Shown: positions 1 to 10,800 of the stretch, in pieces | Position numbering within the stretch: position 1 is the first letter of the stretch | Layout: each line of letters starts with the position of its first letter | From: Phoronis australis | Lineage: Eukaryota; Phoronida; Phoronidae | Assembly (NCBI GenBank): GCA_002633005.1 | Contig: NMRA01000438.1 | Location: 193,576 to 257,575 of the forward strand | Direction: 5' to 3' | DNA length: 64,000 nt | Notes under the pieces: model-generated | The model's database searches: none | The model's input: only the letters and a program-made list of their open reading frames with translations | What the model was told of the DNA's origin: nothing | Program-made: the position numbers and the translations under genes

Positions 1-1427
1 ACGACTGATTAACTCGAATGTGGTGCGGAGAGCCAAAGATGAAAAAAATCAGGGCGCAAATTTTCTATTAATTAATTTTTCTGAAGGACCAAAAAAGGGA
101 GGGCACGTGGTCCCCAAAATTTTGCAGGCGTCAGGGTTAAATCGTAGCAACCGACATTGGCGTGGGGCTGGGGACAGTCAAGAAAAGAACGACTGCGAAT
201 ATGGATAAAAGAGACATCAAGAGAACACAATGGCTTACCAGGCCATTGTTGTTAGGGTGGGGCTCCGTTTTTACAGAATAGGTCGTCTAAACGCACTTGA
301 AAACGTGCATTTAATCATTGATACATGTATTTCGGAAAATAGAGAAAATTGTAAATTCAATAAGACAATTTTGCGAATGCAAAACTATATTTTTTCAAAG
401 GTCCCTCTCTGGCAAATGATAACCCAGGCAGCTGTCGCTCTATTTTTTCGTTTTATTCCTCGAAGCTGTATATCACTTGAGAAAAAATTACCCGACAGAT
501 AATATCAATTCCTGCGCATTTCCTGATCTTTGAAAATATAGATCTTTAGGCGCCCAGCCTTCGAAGGGAGCCTCTGACGACATTCATGTGACCACCGTTT
601 TCGTATTTTTATCGACAAATTCTTAAAGAACAGGGTCACAGAGAGAGGGTCCAATGTTGGAATCGATTTCCTCTAGTCTCCTGTTTTTGTGAAATCAAAC
701 TACCCGCTTTCATGTTGAGGTAGGTCACTTCTTGCAGTCACATGACTATGGAATGAACTGTCACTATTTTTCAACCTTAAGGTATCCCATTTCAGATGAG
801 ACCCTATCGCTGGGGCGGTTCGGGGGAATTGTCTCTTTGTCCCTCTATACACGTAAAGCCGACACTGTCAGGTATTCACGAGGGGAAGTTGATATTCCAA
901 ATTTATTAAAAACACAAAGCATTCGTGAACAACACAACAGTATTAAGACATTCGACTCAAACAACCAAACATGTGAAAAATACAATGGGATTGACAGCCA
1001 TCGAAAAGATATAATTTGAGATCGTAAACACCACTTTTTGTGAATTACAAAGCGCACTATTTCCGATAGTTGGTTATAAAATATTCCTTTTCCAACTGTA
1101 TCACAAGAATAGTTTTTCTTTTGAAGATCGTTACTAGGAGTTGTTTTTAAAGAATTCGCACGTGCCAAAAAGACTGTCGGGGCCATCATGACCGTGTACA
1201 TGTAAAATGGGGGTACTCAAAAAGTAATCACAAACAAAGATTTCAGCGTTTTTTTTTTGGACTTCAACTTCAACTTTAACTCGTGAACCATTATAGGCAC
1301 CTCTGAAGGAGCAGAATACACCTCATTACGAATGCCCCTCTCCCATGTTCCCCCGGTTACCCGTCAAAAATCTTCGCGCATTGCCCGCATTAATTACTTA
1401 TAACATTTCGTTTTGATAAACAAATTC
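1..1427. other. No supported gene; unannotated AT-rich DNA
   Basis: The short open frames here (62 to 118 codons) have no recognisable domain and no convincing splice context, and look like chance frames in AT-rich DNA. Nothing repeated or structured was noticed. This is upstream flank of DNAAF1, too far away to assign as its promoter. Confidence 0.5.
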
Positions 1428-2085
1428 GTTGGTTTCTGATTTAAATGTGTATGTACAAGTATCTACGATAGTCCGCGGCAGATTAATAGATTAGCTTTGA
1501 CTATGAGTAGAAGATAATCTTGAAAGAATTGATAATGTTTCAGTGAATTTAGTTGCAGCTAGAAGTTGGAGAAACTCTATAATCCGACCCCCAAATAGTA
1601 AAGTACACTGAGACGAATTTTGCCTATCTAAAATAACTCTCAAAGACATTAATGAAATTCGGACAGTTCCCGAAAATATACTCAAAATTCAAATGACAAT
1701 GAATTCATTGCTTTTTGATTTTGGAACGAGATTTGTCGTTCAAACTCACAAACAAGAGATCAAATAGGAATGAGATGATTAAATCAAGGTAAACGCGTTG
1801 TTCATGGAATCGATTGTTGGTTTCTGATCACATGTTTACGTATCTAAAAAATCGACTGATTGATAGATAGTATTTTGACAATTAGAAGGTAAACTTGTAA
1901 GAAACTATTATGTTTCACTGAACTTTGTTGCAGGCTCTCGTTGGGAAATTCGATCTATCATCAGATCCTCAAATAGCAAAGTATACTAAACTGTTTTTGT
2001 CTCTCTGAAATAAGTCTCAAGGATATTGATGAATGTCGGACAGTTCTACAAATGATATTATTTCAAAGATTTGGAAACTATATTA
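1428..2085. repeat. Diverged direct tandem duplication, offset about 386 bases
   Basis: A block starting near 1428 with TTGGTTTCTGAT recurs near 1815. Both copies then contain, in the same order, a GTTGCAG word, a CAAATAG-AAAGTA-ACT word, an AATAA-TCTCAA-GA-ATT-ATGA stretch and a TCGGACAGTTC word. The copies differ at many positions and by small gaps, so the duplication is old. The 64-codon minus-strand frame over the first copy is broken in the second, which argues against coding. No transposon ends were found. Confidence 0.6.
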
Positions 2086-3015
2086 GTGGTTTAGATTCAC
2101 AAGTTAGAATTTACCTATTTTATGCCTTTTAAAGTTGCATAGAACGAACTACCCTCTCACACAGTACTGAGAGTGCCACGGAAAATATAGCTTACAAAAC
2201 TGCTTTTGAGGTTTCATCTTGGACATTTTCTTCAAAGGAAAATATTGAACATGGTAAAGATGGTCTTTAATCGAAATAATGTGTTTCCTGCGAAAATTTC
2301 TGAATGCAGTACCGAAGACTGGACAAATGAAATATAGCTCACTAGAGGACTCAGTAGGCGCACGGAAGGGCCGACGACCAGCGCAACACAGACGCTGCTC
2401 CTTTGTTGTTCTGCTGTCCGCTACGCTTTTATTATCCTTTGTAGGCCCACATATACAAAAATGAAACTTTTGTTTAGTTTTAAGAAAATTTAAATGAAGA
2501 CATTAATAAAAAGTGATTAATGATCTTCTGATTTCAGATATAAATGAAAAACAAGAAAATGTTAGTGGCTTTAGATGACTAAATTCACTGTTGCCGAGCA
2601 GCGGACGCCATATTTAAAATTTACTCTCTTCGTGTGCTGTTGACTTCGCATTTAATTTTCACTGTTTCACTGTCAGCCAAGAGCAGAGTAAGGTTGTTTT
2701 TATCCTTTGCTATTTTTGAAGCCTAGAATAGCTATGCCAATGTCCACAATTTCTGTTATACGCATTAAAATGCCTGTTGAAACTGTTATAAACTCGAGAT
2801 CCACAGCTTTCCAATTCATTCATTGACTGTCGACTCACGTCGTGTTACTCACTGTTACTGTCAGTCGGTAAACCAGCAATAGGCTAGCGTCGTGTGTGCT
2901 CCACCAGTTCCACCCAGCATCGTTAGAGAAAGAAAATTTCTGGTGCGTGGTTAATTAACATGCATGGCACGATTTCTCCTCTTTTCGTTTGAAGCCAATG
3001 CAGGCAGAACCTGGT
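2086..3015. other. No supported gene
   Basis: The 61-codon frame at 2279-2464 has a hydrophobic C-terminal stretch but no family I recognise and no splice support. Nothing else can be supported here. Confidence 0.4.
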
Positions 3016-3139
3016 CACTGGTCGGATATAATGCCAATGGTCCCTGATATAGAGAACAAGTTTCATCCACTAAGTAACCAGCCTGTTATTTAGTGATTGC
3101 CTGGTTCTCTAAATCCGGGACTGCTATATCCGACCAGTG
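3016..3139. repeat. Imperfect palindrome of about 124 bases (MITE-like or hairpin element)
   Basis: CACTGGTCGGATATA at 3016-3030 is matched exactly by its reverse complement at 3125-3139. Further in, GTCCCTGATATAGAGAAC pairs with the complement of GTTCTCTAAATCCGGGAC with about 16 of 18 positions matching, and a CACTAA/TTAGTG pair lies nearer the centre. The whole block could fold into one long interrupted hairpin. Such structures are typical of foldback MITEs. No target-site duplication was identified, so a non-transposon origin is possible. Confidence 0.65.
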
Positions 3140-5311
3140 CCTGTAACCTGATGTCAACTTGCCGTGCGACTGCAAATTTCCCTCATCCAGTCGCCAAATG
3201 GAAACTGAGGTCACCAAACTTGTTTGGTGAAAGCCAAACTTAAGATTAATGAGATACCTAAAGTAAAAAGCATGTAAACTCTGCAAGTGTCTGCTAGGCC
3301 TACCTCCTGCAGAAGGCAAACCATAGCACTGGATCAATCCCTTCCGATTTTTGCTTTCTTCCTGTACGTGCAGATATTTTGAGTGTATCCTTGGATGTGG
3401 CGTGGCAACCTGGATATTTTACCAGGTCGCCAAAGAAATCTGAGGCATATTACCAACCTCCAGGTTGCCAAATTGACCCTGGCCTTGGTTCAAAGCTGTA
3501 CATACTAGATAATCATCATATAGTTAGCCGGCTGGTTGAATTGAGCCTTGCAGTGGCATGGTAGTCAAAAGTCAACTTCATAGCTGCCGTGGCGGGTCTG
3601 TAGTTATGGGTCACTCAGCTTTAGTTTCTTGAATAAGAAAGTATATATAAAGTAATTAAGACATTAAGTATAGTGCCTCCATATTCATTAACTTTCAAGA
3701 TTTATCTGAAAATGGGAAAAGCTAAGACCTTAAGAACGTTGCTATATAACACTAACCTTTTATTGACATACTTCTGCAGCTTTTTTCTTTGACCTAGTTA
3801 TTTGACCTCAATTGAAATCAAATTGCTCCTAGTGATGCTAGAGTGCCAGCCAAAATAAAAGTATAAGCGCTGATTCTCTTAACAATTTTATAGTTGAAAG
3901 TAATATCTATAGACTGCAATACAACTTGTGGTTAAAACCTGAGAAAATAACACCTTGGCTGTTGCGACAAATAAGTAATGGGTCTGTTCAATAGACATAG
4001 CAACTCTATAACCTTGCTCGTCACTTCCAGTAGGAATGGTGACTGACTGGATTTTACAGGTTATAAGATTCTAGTCACTCAGTTGTGGTTGTAATTTACA
4101 CCTGTTTTAAATGAAAATGAAATTCGCTATTGTTTTGGTATAGTTAGCTTTTCATAAAACAGAGTGTGCAGCCATGTTGTGTTCTTAGGGACTTCCATCA
4201 AGGTGTCCCATTTATATCGTACGTCATCAACATTTATCACAATGACCCACAATTGACAGCTTGAGAACTGTGGGTAAGTCGCTAAAATCCATGATAGTGA
4301 TTCAACATTTTCATAAAAAGGATGAAAAGATTTTATTTTCGCCAAAACCAATATCTGCAGAATATTGTTAGAATGAACTTAGTTGAAAACTGATTTAGTA
4401 TAAAAGTTTTGTCAGTGACTCGTAACTCTCAAGTTGATAATGCATTCTTGTAACAGTTTGAAAACTGGCTGAAGTTATAGACAACCTAAGGTCATACGGT
4501 ACTAAGCCTGGTGGACGAAAACATCGCAACAGCATTGACACCTTACAAAGAGACTGGTCATGCTCAAAGGCAATGTGTAAAGACAGCACAAAAAATAAAT
4601 TTAAAATGCCTTTTTGTAAATTCAATGCTTAGAACTTAGTAAATTCATTAAAATCACTGACATTGATTTCAGTGATTGTCTGACAGACAAGGAAGAGAAT
4701 AGACAATTTATAATAATCAGCGAAAACTATGGATTTTGTTGTTTTTTAGCTTTCTCGTCAAAGTCAGTAACTTCAAGAAGCCTATGTCATCCTACAAAAA
4801 CCCCTTTAGTCAGTTGTATGCTGTCTTGTGAATTTAATGCTGGCTTAATAAAATCAATCCTGTTGTGTGGATCCAGTCTCAGGCCTTCATCCAGGATTTC
4901 GAAAATAGGGTGTCCAAAATGAGGTTCCCAATATTCCAGGGCGTCCATAATTCCGACGCGTAACCCCCCATCCCCAGCAATCCCCCCCCAACACACAGAT
5001 TTTTTTTACAAAAAATGCATAGACCAAGGTTTTTACATCTAAGTTTACAAAACAGCTTTCTGTAGTGAGCATTTTTAATAAAACATTGGTGTAGACCAAG
5101 ACTTTTACAATGCTATCAACCAAGTGTGAGCATAGCAACATTGTATATACTTTGTATATACATTGTATATTTCTTCCTGCTTTGAAAAAAGAGCCCCCAC
5201 TGTGAGCCTTCAGAGGCTTCCTAGTAATCATTACAATGTGTGTGTCCAAACTTGAAAGGTTCCTATTGACAGTGGGCGTCCAAATGATACATTGGGCGTC
5301 CTTGCCAGGGC
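3140..5311. other. No supported gene
   Basis: Only short frames without recognisable families occur here. Around 3360-3480 there are words (CAGGTCGCCAAAG, AATCTGAGG, AGGTTGCCAA) that echo, in part as reverse complement, words near 37560-37640 and 38320-38360, so a diverged dispersed repeat may be present. Its limits could not be set. Confidence 0.35.
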
Positions 5312-6255
5312 NNNNNNNNNNNNNNNNNNNNNNNNNNNNNNNNNNNNNNNNNNNNNNNNNNNNNNNNNNNNNNNNNNNNNNNNNNNNNNNNNNNNNNNNN
5401 NNNNNNNNNNNNNNNNNNNNNNNNNNNNNNNNNNNNNNNNNNNNNNNNNNNNNNNNNNNNNNNNNNNNNNNNNNNNNNNNNNNNNNNNNNNNNNNNNNNN
5501 NNNNNNNNNNNNNNNNNNNNNNNNNNNNNNNNNNNNNNNNNNNNNNNNNNNNNNNNNNNNNNNNNNNNNNNNNNNNNNNNNNNNNNNNNNNNNNNNNNNN
5601 NNNNNNNNNNNNNNNNNNNNNNNNNNNNNNNNNNNNNNNNNNNNNNNNNNNNNNNNNNNNNNNNNNNNNNNNNNNNNNNNNNNNNNNNNNNNNNNNNNNN
5701 NNNNNNNNNNNNNNNNNNNNNNNNNNNNNNNNNNNNNNNNNNNNNNNNNNNNNNNNNNNNNNNNNNNNNNNNNNNNNNNNNNNNNNNNNNNNNNNNNNNN
5801 NNNNNNNNNNNNNNNNNNNNNNNNNNNNNNNNNNNNNNNNNNNNNNNNNNNNNNNNNNNNNNNNNNNNNNNNNNNNNNNNNNNNNNNNNNNNNNNNNNNN
5901 NNNNNNNNNNNNNNNNNNNNNNNNNNNNNNNNNNNNNNNNNNNNNNNNNNNNNNNNNNNNNNNNNNNNNNNNNNNNNNNNNNNNNNNNNNNNNNNNNNNN
6001 NNNNNNNNNNNNNNNNNNNNNNNNNNNNNNNNNNNNNNNNNNNNNNNNNNNNNNNNNNNNNNNNNNNNNNNNNNNNNNNNNNNNNNNNNNNNNNNNNNNN
6101 NNNNNNNNNNNNNNNNNNNNNNNNNNNNNNNNNNNNNNNNNNNNNNNNNNNNNNNNNNNNNNNNNNNNNNNNNNNNNNNNNNNNNNNNNNNNNNNNNNNN
6201 NNNNNNNNNNNNNNNNNNNNNNNNNNNNNNNNNNNNNNNNNNNNNNNNNNNNNNN
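5312..6255. other. Assembly gap, 944 N
   Basis: The sequence is unknown. Long frames running across this block are artefacts of translating N. Both edges contain GGGCGTCC or CGTCCAAA words, so the gap may hide a short repeated sequence. Confidence 0.98.
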
Positions 6256-6450
6256 CGTCCAAAATAACATTCTGGCCGTCCAACAGAAAGCCGTTGCGTA
6301 AACCGTTGCTTGGGAGTCCGATTATTTTACGCTTTGAAACGTACAGTTGTATATTTTGGCGAATAAAATCTTTTAATGTGTATGACATGTGACTTCCGTG
6401 TGTAACGCGCAGTCGTATATAGCTCTTCTAAATTACGAAATCAGAACCTA

Positions 6451-6524
6451 GTGTCTCGTGGTCTAGAGGTTTAGAGTGAAGACACCACATTTTACGGCCA
6501 AGGTACGATACCCGGTGTCTATAG
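6451..6524 (+). repeat. tRNA-like segment (tRNA pseudogene or SINE head)
   Basis: TGGTCTAGAGG at 6459-6469 fits the tRNA A box, and GGTACGATACC at 6502-6512 is close to the B box GGTTCGANTCC at roughly tRNA spacing. The D-arm resembles tRNA-Glu-type genes. The anticodon stem and T-stem do not pair cleanly and the acceptor ends do not match, so I do not call a working tRNA. A tRNA-derived SINE head or a pseudogene is more likely. Confidence 0.4.
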
Positions 6525-7474
6525 CTAAGTTTTGAAGTAACAAATTTGTAATGAAGAAAACAAAAATTGAGAACTTGCTGAAACAAATAATCGTGGAGAG
6601 TGGAAAAAAGTTAGAAAATTAATAAACGTAGAGACCCGAATAAGCGCCGTATAGACCGGAAAACGAGTCTGAAAAAAATAATCGTATATATACGGCTATT
6701 CGGAACTCGAGAGTAATCAATGGAACTAGCCCCTGTTAGGTAACAGTTTGCATATTACGTAACATGCTAAAGTGGAGTTACGAATCAATGACCAGATAAC
6801 GAACATTCATTAAATGCAGTTTCGGTGTGAAAATTTGTGAATGTACTAGGAAACATTTTTGTAAATTTCCTAGATCCCACCAAATTAAGTTCCACCAAAT
6901 TTTGATGTAATAATACGTACTACTGGAGAAATATTGTTTGCAAGCTTAGTGGTTTTCAATTTAAATCGCTATCTAAATCATGTAACCACTGGGGGTGGTG
7001 CCTGCGTTGTACTGCACTGATTGTGTAGTGTCAGCATCTGCCAGTGGTATTAACGTCCTCTTTTCACTGTCCATAAACACAGGCAAATTTTAACCTAGAG
7101 CGCTGTGATATCGAATTTTTGTGTTGTGCTGACTGGTTCATCTTAAAAGTGTCAGTTAACAGAAATCTGGGTTTTTCTCAGCAGAAACCAATTACCTTGC
7201 CCAGATAAGCTCAGCATTGTCTAATAATGGCTTTCTGATGATTGGCATGTAATGACCTATAGATAATAAGATGTATGAATGCCTTGAAGTTTACTTGTAG
7301 TCTGTGGTGTATAGAGTGACAATAAGGCATTCACATTATTACAGTCTTGCAAGACCTTGTGACTCCTATACATTGCACTTGTACAGCTGGCTTTAAATTC
7401 TTGCCAGAGGCTGAGTGTATCCATATTTAAAAACATCAAGTGAATTTGTTCTTAATAACTTCTTTTGCTTATAG
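6525..7474. promoter_or_regulatory. Upstream region of DNAAF1; no clear motif
   Basis: This stretch must hold the DNAAF1 promoter or a 5' non-coding exon and intron. A plausible 3' splice site (TTTGCTTATAG) ends at 7474, 43 bases before the start codon, so the start-codon exon may be preceded by a spliced 5'UTR exon. A palindrome CTGTTAGGTAACAG lies near 6733 and only loosely resembles an RFX X-box, the element expected for a ciliary gene. I do not call it as one. Confidence 0.35.
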
Positions 7475-7517
7475 GTATTCGTCGATAATTATTTTACTCC
7501 TGTGCAAAACTTGAAGA

Positions 7518-7856
7518 ATGCCGTTGATAGAAGAAATTCCAGATTCTCCTCGAGACACCAGTCCTGGAACAGGTATCGGTCTCATGAACAATAGGCCAAC
7601 ACCTGAAACACAGGTTCTTAAACAAAAAGAGACCTTGCTGGAAGTCATGGATGATGCACCCATTACTGTTGGTGACCATGGTGACGTCATGGAAACCAGC
7701 ACAAAGCCCATCATTGAGGAGATATCTGAAGCAGGTGCGAATAAAATGCCCCTTATTGAAGAGGTTACAGATGTTACGAATGGTAAAGGGTCTTTGAATG
7801 AGGCGATGACACAAATGGAAAAAAGTGAAGACAAAACGGCAAATAGAGCAGAAACT
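7518..7856 (+). CDS. DNAAF1: DNAAF1 coding exon 1 (residues 1-113)
   Basis: Start codon exon, ending in ACT before the donor GTAAGT, phase 0. It encodes a hydrophilic acidic segment with three copies of a P(L/I)IEE(I/V) motif at residues 2-7, 64-69 and 78-83. Confidence 0.85.
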
Positions 7857-10800
7857 GTAAGTAGCAACCACTGCATAACTATGTTAAAATATCTGTATTT
7901 AGTTTGAAGACTGTTACGTCAAAGACATTAAAGGTGCCAAATGTACTGACAAAGTAGTTTGAAGGTTTTGACAGTGCGACGCTACATCATCCACTAAGTG
8001 TTTTAAATTTTAAGGGTAGCTATATTTTGCTCAGGATTGCTTTCTGTAAAGACCTCAAGTTCATTCTTTTTCATATACATTTCTCCCCCTTTCAAATAAA
8101 TTCAGACTGAGGAAAGGGAGGAAGCAATTAGCACAATGAAGATTTAGTAAAATTTTGTCATAAAAGTATAACTTTAATTTGACTGCTTTCACAACTGAAA
8201 CCTGACCTAGTATACTAGTGACTTAAGGTGACTATGTTTTCCAAATTTGCTTGTTGGGCATTCTTTTGCCAGCCCCCATGTCCGTAGAAGACTTCAATTT
8301 GACGTTCACTGTTCTTGCAATGTTCTCAATTTGTCAGGATTCCTCCAGTCCACGTGCTGGTTCTAATGACACTGGCAAGGAAGAACCAGCCAATAACTGG
8401 CCGCGGCTAACCAAGAAATTTCTACGGCAACACTGCAAAGATCTCAAGCTCTACCTAACACCTGCCCTGAACGATGTCCTTTACCTGCATTACAAAGGTA
8501 AGTAGTTTACCAGTGCATGATTGTCTGTCATGAAAGTGTTCATGCAGCTGGGAATCATATTATTACTCATGTCTTGGTTAATGTGCACCGGCATTAAGTC
8601 TAGATTTCATGTTCTGTGGAACCAGTTTATGAAATATTTCACCAATTGTCTTGTCAGTATATTTTAAGAAATTCGTAAAAAATTTATCTGAAATTCTGTC
8701 ATCGTGTGATTAACCCGTTGTGCAGAAAAGGTCAAAATTAGTAAAAGTTACTTTTTATTAATTGTTTGAGCTGGCAATCATTTTGTCGTAAAGTTCAAAT
8801 AGGATGATCTGAATGTTGGTATAGTTTGATTTTGGAAACCTATAAACATGTACCACAGACTTGCCATTTTTATAATTGATGACTTGCAAATAAATATATA
8901 TTTTGAGAATCCCCCTAGGAAGATAACCTCTTTTATGATTTCAGGAATTTACAAAATTGAGAATCTTGATGAGTACACTGGTCTCAGATGCCTGTGGCTG
9001 GAATGTAATGGGATCAAAGAAATTGAGAACCTTGACCACCAGACGGCGCTCCGGTGCCTGTATCTACAGCAGAACTTGATAGAAAGGATAGATAACCTGC
9101 ATGTTTGCCCGGAGCTACAGAGCCTCAATCTGTCTAACAACCTCATCAAGAAGATTGAAAACTTGGGTAGGTAGTGTGCAGTGTGGCCGGTATTTGATGG
9201 TTATATATGTGCAGAGGTCGATCCAAGAACCTGTGAGTGAATGACAGTAGCGGGCTGTGTTCGGCAGAAATCGAGGCAAATTAGAGCTTGCATGCAAATG
9301 TCAATAATACGTATTTGTTGGGTATATGTACAGCAATTAAGAACCTTAATTGTTTGAAAGACAGTGGTCTTTAATTATCTCATTTTCAGCACGTACATGT
9401 ATCCTAGTATAATAACTCACCATAATTGTCTTCCACAACCATTTGGTTGTCTCGTGCTGAGTTTGAGCAATTAAGAACCTAACATGTGTTTGTGTGAATG
9501 CTAATGACCTGAGTGTATTTCATGGTTTGGTGCAGAAGTAGTTTAGCAGCATTTTAGAAAAATATGGCAACGCCTCAAATTTGTGGGTTTAAAACATTCT
9601 TAAGTTATTTATAAGTGAGATGTAAAAAGTCTGTTAGTACATAGTTGCCTGCCAATGGTAGCTTTGTTTGCTTTGTTTGAGGTATTTAAAATGGCAGTTC
9701 TAAGGTTTTTTGTTTTTCCTTCTCTGTTAATTATTTTTGATTATTATTAGCAGAAATGTAGTTGTGATCAACTCATGAAGGAATTGAGCTCACGAACAAG
9801 CTGCTTTCAAGACCTGGTTTCCTCTCTCACTTTAGCCTGCCTGTCCAAGTTGGGTACCCTGCAGGTCACCCATAACAAGTTGACTGACGCTGCCTCTCTC
9901 GAGCATCTGATAGAGTGTAAACAACTGAGCGTCCTTGACCTTGCACACAACAAGATCGATGACCCGGAGGTCATCGACGTATTTGAGAAAATGGAGACTC
10001 TTGTAAGTTGGATATTCAGTGAATATGATCTTAAAGATGGTGATGCTAGTGTTATGTAATGTAGTCTTTTGCTGTTGATAATTCTTTTAAATATTCTGAA
10101 TCAGTTAATAGCAATTTTTGAAAAATCATTTTCTCCCATGTTAGATTTATCATTAGTACAATCATTTTTAATTTTGGTTATACATTAAATTTGATATACT
10201 GTTGTTTTATTAAAACTGAGGCATGCAAAACTCTCAAGTATTAGATGCTAAACTGAATGTTCTTTGACTTGCGGTTTGTGTTTGAATCAGCGTAACATTA
10301 TCTGGCTACTGTATCATTCCAGAGAGTGCTAAGTCTGATGGGTAACCCAGTGATAAGGAAAATAAAAGACTACCGAAAAACCTTGATTGTGAGACTGGTA
10401 AGGGTTGTGTCACTAATATTCGCCTTGCATGATCATTCGTGGCCTAAATGCTAAATGTCATCATGGTGGTATCATCATGGTGGTTTCCTATTTAGGCCGC
10501 AAAACTCGACTTAATTGTTTTACGTTTTTGTTATAAGTGATATTTTCGAGAGTTAGTGTCATTACCATGCAGACTCGCGTGACGACTAAGCAAAAGTTCA
10601 AGCACAAATTCTGGCCAATGGTGAGCTGCTGTTACAACTCAAAAGTGTTAACTGCCACAAGGTCAGGCCTGTGGCAATAGCTCATTATGGAGTTTAAACG
10701 TGTAGTGATAGTTATTTGCTCATTTTCTCTGTCAGCAATAGTATTGCAATATTAGTCACTTACTGGGGTCCCACATTTTGAGGGACAATGAACAAGTTGT

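Noticed and set aside
5231-6392. Four long open frames of 335-385 codons on both strands
   Set aside because: They run through the 944-N gap; nearly all residues are X.
6451-6524. Functional tRNA-Glu gene
   Set aside because: A and B boxes are present but anticodon, T-stem and acceptor pairings fail.
6731-6744. X-box for DNAAF1 in CTGTTAGGTAACAG
   Set aside because: Palindromic but lacks the CC...RG(Y)AAC layout of RFX sites.
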